Of a stretch of 64,000 nt of DNA, positions 1 to 11,028 are shown piece after piece. The stretch is taken from NCBI RefSeq assembly GCF_000151665.1, contig NW_013171827.1:765066-829065 (forward strand), in the 5' to 3' direction. The translations under genes were made by a program, and so were the position numbers. The notes under the pieces were generated by a model. That model ran no database searches, was not told the origin of the DNA, and was given only the letters and a program-made list of their open reading frames with translations. The first letter of the stretch is position 1. Every line of letters begins with the position of its first letter. The stretch is from Blastocystis hominis (taxonomy: Eukaryota; Sar; Bigyra; Opalinata; Blastocystidae).

Positions 1-790
1 CATTTCGAGGTACCCCTTTGCTCCAATGTGTATCACATGCTTCTCATCTATCAAGCAATACATCTTGGGGCGAGTCCCACGAACTTAGTGATACAATGTA
101 TGTTTTATCAATCCTGAAAAGTGGATTCTGTTAGCTTCTTGTTGAAGTTGAGGAACGATGTCAACGAAGGAAACTTGATTTTGTCCACTTCCTGATCGTA
201 GTTGTTCACAAGTTGCCCATAGAAGTAGCTCGTGTTATCCAGCTATTAATCGAAGGACTTATACATAACGCACATCCTATGAACGATTTTGTATTTGTCA
301 CTCAGTTGCACGATGAGCAAATATATGTCCTGTCCCAATGACTGAACGTTATCGAATGTGTTATTGAGCGCATTGTAATAGAAATCGTATATGATGTGTC
401 TGGACATATCCAGAATGACAAACTGGATGAAGAATGGTTTCACCACTTTTTTCACATGTGTATTCAACTTGATACCGATGAGATTATCAGAAAACATGAT
501 GGTTCCTGAGATCAAGTCATATCCGCGCTTCTAGATGATAGCCTCGCGTTCATTTTATGAGGTAGCAAGCTTCACTTTCATTCGTTTCAATCCTGTCTCC
601 GCGAACTTGCCAATAACTTGCGCAGCTTCTTCTCCACAGTGGTCTTGGATTTGGCTTGTTTCTCGCTAAGCATGTTCACATATTCGAAGATGAACGGAAT
701 TTGTTTGAATTGAATGATGTCATGAATGTGCATGACAAACTATCCCTGTTAAAAAAACGAATAATGAACGAGATACTTGTGATAAGGCAT
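1..790 (-). pseudogene. Protein-primed DNA polymerase B remnant (Polinton-like)
   Basis: On the minus strand, positions 246-515 translate to a segment that aligns without gaps to the polymerase of the right-hand element near 60700-60970, including the shared stretch HIIYDFYYN. Flanking nucleotides from 1 to about 790 align with the same gene. This is the C-terminal third of a Polinton-type PolB. It is a fossil with several interruptions. Confidence 0.7.
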
Positions 791-977
791 TAGGTCGCAT
801 GATCATCCTTATTATGCTCCCATTTATCGATATCATTGGAGTAGTTGCAGTCACTGTAACTGTCAATGGTGATAAGTCGATTCAGAACGGACTCTGGTTC
901 CAATCGAATAATTTGGTATTTCCTGACTCATTCCTACCCATTGCCATATTGCGAACATATATTTATCCCAGATACAA

Positions 978-1739
978 TTGCCGTACATTGAGCTGCTTAC
1001 AATCATTTATCGATTGCTGGGAGATATCATTCTCGATTTGGGAATGTACTTCGTCGTATCCGGTAGCAAAAGCTTGTCGTACAAGCGATTCAATTTCTCG
1101 TCGTACTTTGAATCCACGCTTGAGAAGGTTCCAGAAGCGAACTCCGTTGATTTAACCTTCTCGTCCTGTATTGGGTTCAATGTGTTAGTAGGCTTATTCA
1201 TTTATGTATTTCTATTTATCTCTTTTACCCCCAGTTCACGCTTTGATAAAATGATGTACAAGAAAATGGAAAACAACACATGGTCTTCCCTGATACGCAC
1301 TTGGGAGGACGAGAATATCGAACTCGCCGATATCATTATCATCCATACAAAGTATCCGATCAATTCTAATCGTCTATTCGGCTTCAGTGTTCACACTCCG
1401 CAATCGAATGTGAACTGTGGTTTAATATTGCACGACTATGATTGCATCGAGATGACTCTGGATGAAACTCGTCCGCCCATGTTTACCGAGGATAAATGGG
1501 AGTATCTATTGCCTCAATTGAAATCCAATGGTCTGCTCGGTGTGCCTCTAAATGTGTTTTGGAGGAATGATTTACTGCCTCCTCACATTATTGGTGTAAT
1601 GACCGAGAATCGTGTTGTCTATTTCTTCTCCAATTACCATGTAAGCGTGGTCTACAAGGTCGTGAATGATGAATACCCGCCCGAGTTGTCTGATTTGTTC
1701 ATCGATGATGGCGCATGTCTGAAGGGTGTGTATGTTTAA
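978..1739 (+). CDS. Open frame of unknown function inside the left Polinton-like fossil
   Basis: This is a 253-codon frame on the strand opposite the polymerase and integrase remnants. Its first third overlaps unrelated-looking sequence and may not be coding. The part after about position 1240 has ordinary protein composition, with Trp, acidic and hydrophobic residues mixed. A further small plus-strand frame (1776-2006) follows. I recognise no Polinton family (ATPase, protease, capsid) in either. They are most simply cargo or poorly conserved genes of the element. Confidence 0.35.
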   Translation: MPYIELLTIIYRLLGDIILDLGMYFVVSGSKSLSYKRFNFSSYFESTLEKVPEANSVDLTFSSCIGFNVLVGLFIYVFLFISFTPSSRFDKMMYKKMENNTWSSLIRTWEDENIELADIIIIHTKYPINSNRLFGFSVHTPQSNVNCGLILHDYDCIEMTLDETRPPMFTEDKWEYLLPQLKSNGLLGVPLNVFWRNDLLPPHIIGVMTENRVVYFFSNYHVSVVYKVVNDEYPPELSDLFIDDGACLKGVYV

Positions 1740-2304
1740 CCCTATGAACAAAATCAACCAAAGTAAATTGAATCAATGTCGTACATATTCAGCAGCAATG
1801 GAAACAATTACACGTTCAAGAAACTCGATAACATGCTCATCAACATGCCAGAGAAGGACGGCAAACATGTCATCGTGTGTGAGACAGTGGATGGCGTTCA
1901 TCAATATTCATGGATAACACATTTTGGGTGTTTTGTGAAAGTCAATAATGCCATAATGTTTGAACATACACACACATCCACTCAACCATTCAATAATCAA
2001 TGCTAATTCGAATTATCTTCTGCTTTATATCTCATAATCACATCGATTTCATGTTACAATGAGAATGATACCCTATTCAATCATTGTGATTCCATCGAAT
2101 CGATTGTGGATAAGGGATACAAGGTGAGTGTTTCAATGGATGGTGTGTGATTGATCGATATGCTATTCATCGATACACTCAACAATCTTGTGACCCTTTC
2201 CCATACCAAACTGATAAATGGAATAGAATGGACAAGTGAGAGTCATACGATCTCTGTATTCACGAATATCCCTTCTCTTGTATGTCTGGGAGGTGTGAAG
2301 AGCA

Positions 2305-3290
2305 TCACGATCGTTTTCGAACACTTGGGCGAGGTTGTTGTTGTTTCTTCTGCTTCTGGGTGCTCGTAATGGGTCGATGTGATGTTGCTGCCTCTCTCAA
2401 TGAATTGGGTTCCTTTCGACTCTTGGATCGAGTGATGGATGGTGCTGGTTGTGGTTTGCATTTGCTAGCCAGCAGTTCCCAATCATAGCACTTTTGGGTG
2501 CGATTGTTTCCATCTTTCATTTCGTACATCAATGGCATGATGTGATCGTCAATATCAACAATATCAACCAAGTCCTGAGACCATTTGCTCGTCAATGATC
2601 GCTTTTCCAGAATGCGAGGTCTTCGTGTCACTCGAACATAATCACACACCTTGAATTGAGATGTTGTGTCCTTTGCTGACATGTTGGATGGTTCTGTTTT
2701 CTCCGTGTACAAGATATCGTTGTTGTTGTTAAGCCAAATGTCATTGTGTGTATATCCGATGTCTCTGTTCTTCCTTCCATTGTGTCTACGAACTGTACCA
2801 TCGATCAAATCAAACCATACACCTTTCCATTGATTGATCGAATGGAACCACGATGTGTTCCTTGATATCTCGAATTGCTCGTTCAGCTAGTACTGCCTTA
2901 TTCACTGAATCCATGTGATACATGGTGATATCACACTTGTTCAAGATGTTTGTACGAAAGATCGCATTGGTGAATTCGATACCTCGATCCGAGCAAATAT
3001 GCTTTGGTGATTCACCGTATGTCTGAAGGATATCCTTCATTGCATGAGTGATTTCTGTAGCACTCTTGCTCTTCAAATTCCGAGCCATCAGGTATTTCGA
3101 ATATCCATCAATACATACAAGGACATATTTGTATCCGCAATTCTTGTGGAATCCAGTACTCTATTGTGATCCTAACACTTCCTGTATGGATTTGTGTTGT
3201 TTGGAAGAGAAATCGATAAGATCGATGAAGTATATGTTTCTCTTGAAGCCACTGATGATCATTCGAGTTGCACCTCTTCGTTTTGCTCGT
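2305..3290 (-). pseudogene. Retroviral-type (Polinton) integrase remnant
   Basis: Minus-strand translation around 2810-3088 shows an rve-type catalytic core segment with the motif C-S-D-R-G-I-E-F-T. The segment at 2305-2808 resembles the SH3-like C-terminal domain of these integrases (V-C-D-Y-V-R-V) and ends in a basic, Gln/Pro-rich tail. Coding similarity extends upstream to about 3290. Integrases of this kind insert Polintons into host DNA. The gene is in pieces and belongs to the fossil element. Confidence 0.65.
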
Positions 3291-3299
3291 TTCCATAGT

Positions 3300-4297
3300 T
3301 CCTTGATCTCATTCATGTTCCCCACACACCTCGATAAATGAATCGCTTTATTCAAGGAATGAACAAGTTGTGTCAGAGGAAGAATCTCAAACTGGTTATA
3401 GACTCGAAATACATTTTCTCCACTATACACTATTTCAAATAGAGCATCACTCGCATTCAACATTGCAATGATCGTTTCGATGTTGTAGGCTCCTCTGGGT
3501 ATTAACACCTCGTGTGGGTATGTCCCCGTATCGATTAATATCACTTGATCGGTTGGTACGTTGTGTAACACGAAATCGGTATAGAGTGACACGGACGATA
3601 TGTAACACTGATCGAATGGCAGAGGATTGTCCAGCTTCACTTCCTTCTTCGTAGTATTACCGAACATTTCGATCATACTGAACTGGTTCATCGGTAGAAT
3701 TGAGGAAGGTACTTGATCATACACATCTTCGATCGTCAACTGGAGCTCGAATTCATCGTTCAATCGCATGATATTACCATCCATATCGCGGAACACGAAC
3801 ATCAATCGATCGAATCGGGTTATCATGGGAATACAGATGTTTTCCATGGTGCAGAGGTAATTAACCTCGGGATCGTCAATAATCATTGTGGTGAGCAGAT
3901 TGTTGTTCTGGTTGGCAATCTTCAGATCGGAGGAACGCACGAGAGACGAGTACACTTGGATCACTTGGCGATTTCGCGTGATAACAATCACGTTCGATCC
4001 ATAGAACGAAGCGGATAGAATGACTGCTCGTCTTTCCAAACCAATGATTTCTCGAATATCCGGAGCATTGGTGAAATCGATGATGTGTGTGGACTGGATA
4101 TAAATACACCCATAACTCGAAGCCTTCGTAGATATCGAGAACGTAGTATCAGTCATAATATTGAGGATAGCAATGATCTGACCGATCGTGTAGTATCCAG
4201 GAGAAATCGTTAGCTCTTCGTCATTCGAGTTCGTGACCACATTCGTAGAATCCACACTGTTGAACATGACAGGGTTTGAACTGACCAAGACAATCAT
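3300..4297 (-). CDS. Structural-type protein of the left Polinton-like fossil
   Basis: This is a long minus-strand frame starting at 4297. It carries two related copies of a motif of the form P-x-G-x-Y-x-I-x-x-I-I-A-x-L-N, near residues 33-48 and 270-285. Each copy is followed by beta-rich sequence, so an internal duplication is likely. I associate this motif loosely with capsid-accessory or spike-like proteins of virus-like elements, but cannot name a family. At its 3' side the frame runs into integrase-like sequence. Transcription is directed inward from the element's right end. Confidence 0.45.
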
Positions 4298-5101
4298 GGA
4301 AGTGATGTAAGAATCCTTGTACTTGTACGGGTTGATTTATACGAACCTATCATTACTAGATGAACTTTGGATGAGTATGGAGTAGTATATACCCTTTATT
4401 TGTAACCAAGAGATTCAGTAGTATGAGATTGACGCATTTTTTCATCTAATTTAGTCCCGGGAAACCAATAACGTCAGGAGTAGCGTAGCTTCTATGAGGA
4501 CTCGCGGTTGGACGGTAGATTGTAATGGTCGATAAGGCTGACGGACTGGCATGGCACATTTTTCTGCGAAAAGGTCGGCCACCAAAGGTCGCGTAAAACA
4601 CGTCAATCCTACACTGCTGTTGCTTGCTTTTGTTCCCCAGAGTAGTATTTCACGAACAATCATTGTCAGCAGACAACAGCAAAAGTGACCAAGCAAGAAA
4701 AGATGTTTTATGAAAAACTAACTACCTCTTCAAGAGTTAACACTTATGTAGAGGCAACAGTCTTAAATCGGCTATAAAGCAGCTTAATTCGAAGAATAAT
4801 TGGTTTTATACAAAAGAAACACAATGACTGACAAAATCTATTCAATCCTTCGCATACAACCGAGTTATACTATTCATAGTTTATCTACAAAACGAGAAAA
4901 AGATCAGATAGAAGATCAATAACAGAGAACAAATAGAATCCGTAGATCTATTCTCTACGTCATTGTATGTTTTTGTTTTTGGATCAAATTTCCGGATTAT
5001 AGATGAGAATCTTCATGAGAAAAAATAAACAGAGTATCTTGTCAGAAATAACGTATCGGCAGTTTCTTTGTTGAATCTGTTAAAATACATTATTTTTTAA
5101 A
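4298..5101. other. Gene-free stretch with the probable right end of the left Polinton-like fossil
   Basis: No convincing gene is present. Positions about 4505-4620 are GC-richer than their surroundings. Read on the minus strand, they resemble positions 60068-60130 (shared blocks such as ACGCG and ACCTTTGG), so they may be terminal inverted repeat. The remainder is AT-rich and includes the upstream region of the gene starting at 5102. Confidence 0.35.
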
Positions 5102-5829
5102 ATGAGTATTTATTCTTCAAGCAACACTGATAATATGAGTTTTTCTGGAACGCTTGTTAATAATGGACTGTGTACAGAAGGGGGAAATGATGAAAGTATG
5201 TTTTTCACACATTATGTTGAAATGTAGGATATTCTGATGTAGTTAGATATTGTGATGTAAAAGATTCTAATGGGATCATAGTCCAAGCAGAGAATTACGT
5301 TGTTGAAGATATCAGTGGGAATACAGGATTTTATTTTCCAAATCCCTTTGTCACCACTGAAGAACATTCTGACCAGTACTATGTTGATACTGAAAAAGGA
5401 ATTGTCACCATCTATACAGATTACGAGGTGCACGAAGTTCGGGTTCTTACTAATGGAAAAGTGCATAGGCTGCAATTAGTTGCCGATGAAATAGAAGCAA
5501 ATACAGCGAATGATCCTAAGGGCTCTACGCAACAACTCATATTAAGAAAACGAAAGAAAAGACGTTCACCGAGTAATTTTGAGAAGGGATTTTATAGAAA
5601 GTATGGGAAACGATTTCATGAAGGGAGTGCAGGTTGTAGAAATGATATTTTAAACGAAATATTGGATTATCAGAAAAGCCATCCTGCCCTAGATTGGAGA
5701 ATCACGGACAGGATTGGAATCTACAACCATCTATTTAACAATTATGAGCGCAAAAGCAATGACCTGTTTTGTTTACTTGTTTATGACAATAAACATAAGT
5801 ATTACTTAATCTCACATAAGTACTTGTAA
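5102..5829 (+). CDS. Protein of unknown function, 231 aa, two exons
   Basis: The ATG at 5102 opens a 94-nt exon. A 32-nt intron (5196-5227, GT...TAG) joins it in frame to 5228-5829, which ends in a genomic TAA. The N-terminal part is Ser/Asn-rich. Residues about 30-120 look like a compact beta-rich domain. About residues 137-150 form a very basic patch (R-K-R-K-K-R-R), possibly a nuclear localisation signal or nucleic-acid contact. The C-terminal 80 residues have Trp, Tyr and charged residues typical of a folded domain. I recognise no family. It lies between the left Polinton-like fossil and a MORN-like gene, converging with the latter. Confidence 0.6.
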
Positions 5830-5928
5830 GAAATGTTTGCAGAGCAGCCTGTTGTTTATAGATTCACACACAACTCTGTAGAATTTAGCCTGTTGTGTTT
5901 ATCCATAACATTGTAAAGCATATTTATA

Positions 5929-6906
5929 TTATCTCAAAATACAAGAACAGGAAATCACAAATACCGTAAATGTTACTAAAACTAGGAGAATCCAATATAT
6001 GCCATCTTCTGATTCCGTTACAGGAAAAATAGAGTCAATAATGTATTCTATTATCAACAACACCCCCGAAACTATTGCAATATTGCAACAACAAGAATCC
6101 CTTTCATTAGTACTATAATTCGTTGTCTTGTTCCTTCGGGCTGATAATTTAAAGTAATTATTATCATCAACTCTTATATCCGCAATAGGAATGTATTCGA
6201 ACTCCGATTTCATGACATATTTGCCTCTAAAAGTAATCTTACCATTTTTATAGGTAGTTAATCTATCTCCACGAAATCTATGTGTCGTTTCAATTTCTAC
6301 ATCGTGTTCCCATCTACTAATATCATGCAACTTTCCTTGATCATAGAAAAAGCACACTCCATGATTCAGTCCATTCTCATCCTTATGACATATTGATATT
6401 AGATTGCCAGACTGATCTCGTTCATACCATAAATTCGAATTATCTGCACTTCTAGTAATTAGGGGATTTCGAGTGCCATCTGTAAAAAAACCATCAAACT
6501 CAATTTGTCCTTCTTCGTTGTATTCTACTCCGTATCCATCGCGATATCCATTTTGCAAATATCCTCGAAATAAAGGCTTCCCAGATCGGTAGTAGAAAGT
6601 GCATTCTCCATTTGCCTCTTCTTTTTCGAATATGAATGTTGCAATTCTTATGTTATCTGGAGTATAAATATTGGCTTCACCATCTAATTTATTCTTTTTT
6701 GTAGATGTAACAAGAGTATAACCATTATGAGGAGCTCCGATTTTACAAGTAGCTATACCTTTGTGAACACTAATGTCAATAATGGGAAACTCATCGGAAA
6801 TACATTGATCCAAGTTTATTGTCTTTTCCAGGCATTCCATTTCTGGTTGAGGACTACTAGGATTGTTATCGATATTTACAACTATTATTGGTACAAATTG
6901 ATCCAT
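5929..6906 (-). CDS. MORN-like repeat membrane protein, 325 aa
   Basis: It is a single exon. I chose the ATG at 6906 because the N-terminus then aligns with the paralogue at 7957-10144 (M-[DN]-Q start, then S/N-x-[EQ]-F-P-I near residue 42). Residues about 50-200 contain G-x-x-x-x-Y/F-x-x-x-G-x-x-x-F-x-G-Y repeats of MORN/YwqK type. The C-terminus carries a hydrophobic stretch after a C-C-C motif and a second one at the very end (I-L-L-V-L-V-T-F-T-V-F-V-I), so it is probably membrane-anchored. Unlike its larger paralogue it has no LRR exons and stops (TAA) straight after the last membrane segment. Its function is unknown, possibly surface or membrane-cortex. Confidence 0.7.
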   Translation of the reverse strand: MDQFVPIIVVNIDNNPSSPQPEMECLEKTINLDQCISDEFPIIDISVHKGIATCKIGAPHNGYTLVTSTKKNKLDGEANIYTPDNIRIATFIFEKEEANGECTFYYRSGKPLFRGYLQNGYRDGYGVEYNEEGQIEFDGFFTDGTRNPLITRSADNSNLWYERDQSGNLISICHKDENGLNHGVCFFYDQGKLHDISRWEHDVEIETTHRFRGDRLTTYKNGKITFRGKYVMKSEFEYIPIADIRVDDNNYFKLSARRNKTTNYSTNERDSCCCNIAIVSGVLLIIEYIIDSIFPVTESEDGIYWILLVLVTFTVFVISCSCILR

Positions 6907-7868
6907 GCAATTGAAAATACTATACAATTGAACTAAAATACTTTTTGTTAAAGATCGAATTCTTTGCAAACACTAAAATGAGGCCAATTTCTTGAATTGC
7001 AAAATTATGCGGTATTTTCGGTTTCATTCACTTCGCACTTCTGAACAAAATCACGATTCAAATATCGATATTTGCCATATCTTCAATATATGTGAATTGC
7101 CCATTATTGTAAGGTGTGTAGTTGAGGAATACCCATTCATGTAGTATAAGTAATGGTTCTATGGATAATAGCAGGACTTGGGAACCTTCTTCTATGCATT
7201 CTTTGGTTTTTCTTGTGTGGTTATCGTCATTTGGTACAATAGCACCATATATTTACAGAATAGTGCAGTAGTATATATTAGAGGCATTTATGATAAGAAT
7301 AGACCTATATAATGCTAATCTCATACGTGTCAGTGGATTCGATATCCTTGTGCTTGTAGATGATCAAACAGAAATTTAATCTCTTTATTTATCACAGTTT
7401 TACATTAATATGGTTCAGATGGTAGATTGCAACATAGACTTGAGTCAGCAAATAATCACTGGAGCGATGCTTTCATGTATCACTTGAATTTGAGGTTTCG
7501 AGAGAAAAGAATACTTCTCAGTAGGGAATCACTTACCATGGAAAATACAATCATCTTTCAGTATACAGCATATTCTAAATTAGCAATATTATAATTAGAG
7601 GACAAAATCAAATGTATCTAACATGTGAATCGTTTGGACACAAAGCCTTGCACGAACTTCTTGTTTAACATAGATAGAATCATAGATACGTTCCTGCCAA
7701 TAGCACCTACATTTAGATATAGATTCGATGGTGCCACATTATCACCATATTTTATACTTACAACAAAAATGTGAATGATTGGAACATGTCGGCTGAACCA
7801 ATCTGAGTCGTCGTCATGAATACATTGAATCATTGAATAGCCACGGAAGTAGTAGGAAAATGGTCTTG
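6907..7868. other. Intergenic region, no supported gene
   Basis: This is AT-rich sequence between the start of the 5929-6906 gene and the 3' end of the next minus-strand gene. A 71-codon minus-strand frame (7618-7833) exists, but it has no repeat motif, intron pattern or 3' motif, and I do not call it. A few minus-strand stretches near 7000-7200 faintly recall MORN-like coding sequence, possibly a decayed remnant. Confidence 0.3.
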
Positions 7869-7876
7869 AACAAACA
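7869..7876 (-). promoter_or_regulatory. TGTTTGTT 3'-end motif (minus strand)
   Basis: Exact octamer about 80 nt downstream of the TAA of the 7957-10144 gene. It is the Blastocystis-type motif that sits just after poly(A) sites. Confidence 0.7.
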
Positions 7877-7956
7877 AGAGCAAAGAAAGCATAGACAACG
7901 CAATTATCAATTAGTGAAATTGAGTAAATTCACAACTGGTATTCCTTTCTCTTGAT

Positions 7957-10144
7957 TTAGGGGATAAGATCAGTAAGAATGGAAGAAACATCTAGGAATG
8001 AAATCAAGTCAATCAAGCAATACTCGAAATTGATTTCCAATGAACATTTTGGAATGAACGAGGAAGAGTGACACTTCGAAGATTTGGAATATCTAAACCC
8101 AGTCAGGATTATATAGATAAAAATACTTTCCAACTGCACTTCACGAATATTAACAAAGCTGTCTCCCTGAGTATTGACAATGGTAGTTAGGTTTGGAAGA
8201 TCTACATTCAATCACTTCGAATCATTTTATCCATACTTCGCATTGTCAAGGAACAGGATTCATCGCTTTTTCCGTAAAGTGCTAACCATCCTAATTCAAT
8301 TCTTTGTAAGGATGGGAGATCTATGTCAATTATTTCATTCAAACTCATTCAATACTTTCGATTATTGTTGATAAAGAGGCAGAAAATGCAGTATTACACA
8401 ATGTAATGGATTGTAGACTCGGAAGATCTATTTTTCATTTATTCAACATCGTATCAATACCTCGAATTACAAATGAGCTATAATAGAAATTATCGGATAC
8501 TATATTTACTGAGCCAATCTTTATTAATCGTAGTTGTGGTAGATTCTTCAATTCAAAGTCTCCAGCAAAATCACTGAAACTATATTCACCAATTTGAATG
8601 GATTCCAATGATTTACAACTCAATATGTGGAATGATTTCGATGGATCATTTCCTCTTTTATCCTTTGTCTGAGTAAATGAATATTTACCGATCTGCAGAG
8701 TTTCCAATCGATTCAATCCATCGATTCTGAATAATCTCACATTTCCAAAACAATTATTACCAATATCCACAAACTTTAGATTCGGATATTTCGATAGGAT
8801 AAAACGTAATAGACGGTTTTCACTTCCATCTTTCACTTCATATGTTTCTGAGTAATACCCTATTCCATGTGGACTTCCATAATAGGGATCTAAAAGTTTG
8901 TAAATAATAGTACATATTGTCATAATAATAACAATAACAATTATGGTTGACACGTAGATATTTTTCAACAGGAAAACGCCTGTTTTCTTCATTTTTGATT
9001 TGCACGATTTGTGAGTTCGATTGTATTCTTTCGAATCGTTCTTGGTTATGACTTGAGCTATTTTCTCATAATCAGTAAAATCACTTATTTTGCTTCCAAG
9101 GTACTTTGGACATTTCCAACGAATCAAAAGGAACAGTATTGCAAGAACAGAGAAGGAAATACCAAGAATCAGGTTTATCGTTAGACATGTTATTAGTAAT
9201 ACAACAAGAATTACAATTTTCAATATTTGAACAATCAAGGTATTCTGCAACGAACGCCCCATTATCCATTCCGTTTTGCCTGTGCTGCTTGGCTCACCAT
9301 TTTTGTAGCATGTTCCCATTCCATGACGCACATTATCCTTATACATTCCCTTAAATAGAATCGATTGTCCATCAGCGTCATACTCTGTTCCAACTCCATT
9401 TCTTGGATAGTTTTGTTCCAAAGAATCCAAAAAACCTCCCTTGTACACTTTTACACCATTTTCATACTCTATCATTGTTTCATCACCTTTGAATTCTTTC
9501 AACACTTTGACTTCATTGCCATCTATACATTCACTCACGCGCGAAATCTTTCCACAATCATAGAAATAACAGATTTCATTGTGTTGGTCTGGATCGACAA
9601 ATCTGAAAACATTTCGCAACTGATTTTTCTCATCCAGAACTTTCCAATATCCTTCACCCATTTCTGTAAAAGGATCCATTCTTAACTTATTGCCTTTATC
9701 ATAATATCCGTCGAATATCACACTTCCTTGTTCATCGTACTCCTTTCCTCTTCCATGTCGATAACCATTCTCGAGATAGCCCTTAAAGAAAATAGTGCCC
9801 GATTGGTAATACAATTCACAAGGTCCGGTCAATTTGCCTTCAGAATACTGAATTTTGGCAATCACTACATTGTTAGGAGTTTGTATTGTAGCATCCCCAT
9901 CTAGTTTACCATCCTTCATGTGGGCGTGGATCGAATAACCCTGATGTGGGTAACCAACACCCAAAACTGTCACATTCTCATTCTTTGATATGGTTTCACT
10001 AATAGGAAATTGGTTAGAGACACACCAATTCCATATTTCAGGACCATTGTCTTCCATTCGTAGATTACCACATGACTGGTCAAAGGGTGCCACATCCACC
10101 GTTAGCATTGGTACTTGTATATTTTCATCATTATCTTGATTCAT
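7957..10144 (-). CDS. MORN-like / transmembrane / BspA-type LRR protein, 672 aa, six exons
   Basis: The large first exon is 8461-10144. It is followed by exons 8356-8427, 8237-8320, 8127-8201, 8024-8092 and 7957-7991. The five introns are 33, 35, 35, 34 and 32 nt, all GT...TAG and all phase 1. The internal exons are 72, 84, 75 and 69 nt. MORN-like G-Y repeats occupy about residues 60-290. Two strongly hydrophobic segments lie at about 306-345 and 393-418. BspA-type leucine-rich repeats (pattern L-x-x-I-x-I-G-x-x-x-F) run from about 430 to the end. The last exon encodes the family cap (V-S-S-I-L-T-D-L). Unspliced, the frame would stop 39 nt after the fifth-from-last exon boundary, so simple ORF calling loses the C-terminus. 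I chose the ATG at 10144 over one 54 nt upstream by alignment with the paralogue. It is probably a membrane or surface protein. Confidence 0.8.
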
Positions 10145-10997
10145 AATAATAATAATAATTATAATATAAAAAAGAAGGATTACTTTTAAACGTACCACAT
10201 ATTCTTATTTTTATCATTGAACTTTTGGGTTTGTGATGTAGTAATTTAAATAATTATAAATTGTGTATCTAAATAAGGATAAGTGGAAGGAGAGTGAGTA
10301 TAGGCTGAGGTTTTAGAGTGATAGTTGTATAGATGGGAGGATTTTTGATATGACAAAGACATTGAAAGGTGTAATTATTATGTAGAATGGCTGATAACTG
10401 CTAACCATAAGTGTATCACATTTTCATAACTTGTGGGTATATGAATGTTCTCCATACCGAAACTAGGTTATTCGCAGAGGGAGTTTTTATGTGTGCTTAT
10501 TTTTGTTGGCTGTTGCGAGTTCTTTACGCATTTCTATTTGTCGGACGTGAGGGCATGCAATTTATAAGCTATGATGGAGTGTTAGCTCATGGTTGTCAAG
10601 CGGAATACTAGAGAAATGCGTTTTTTCTTGTTGTTAGGAACCTACAGGCAGTATTGTTGTATATTATTGGGTAGGATTTGCTGGGATAAAGCAAGGCTGT
10701 TGGATGTTCTTCCTTGTTGACTCATTTGCCAGTTGATCATAAAAGAAGGAAATATCGAAATGGAGATCACACAAATGGTAACTCCAGTGATAGAGAATCA
10801 ATTCAAACTACGCTGGCATTACCATGAAGTATCCTTATTTTATGTCAACACCAATGTATCACTAAAGGCGTGCAATTAACAGCACTACTCTTCTCTCTCT
10901 CTTATTCTTCGGCTCTGTATCGAACAATCAGATACTCAACCTCATCATGTCGACTTTTATTCTTTCCATCTCCATTCCAAAACCTCTCATTTCTTCC
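10145..10997. other. Intergenic region, no supported gene
   Basis: This is the upstream region of the 7957-10144 gene together with the 3' flank of PNO1. Short frames exist, but none has a family motif, intron structure or 3' motif. I see nothing further. Confidence 0.4.
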
Positions 10998-11005
10998 AAC
11001 AAACA
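10998..11005 (-). promoter_or_regulatory. TGTTTGTT 3'-end motif of PNO1
   Basis: Exact octamer on the minus strand, 24 nt beyond the PNO1 TAA (11029-11031). Confidence 0.75.
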
Positions 11006-11028
11006 CCACACAGCAACATAAAACGACA

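Larger units (their letters stand above)
1..4620 (-). mobile_element. Polinton/Maverick-like element, internally shortened fossil copy (runs off the left edge)
   Basis: The stretch carries a protein-primed DNA polymerase B remnant, open frames of unknown function, a retroviral-type integrase and a structural-type protein. This gene set is characteristic of Polintons. Comparison with the second copy near the right edge puts the left terminus a few hundred bases before this window. The right terminus is near 4620. The copy would then be about 5 kb, against 15-20 kb for full Polintons, with most of the polymerase and probably other genes lost. It is broken, with several interruptions plus a large internal loss. 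The polymerase remnant is roughly three-quarters identical to the other copy over 89 residues, suggesting a moderately old insertion. Confidence 0.75.

Noticed and set aside
4451-4696. 81-codon minus-strand frame
   Set aside because: No start context, motif or 3' signal; it lies over the probable element terminus.
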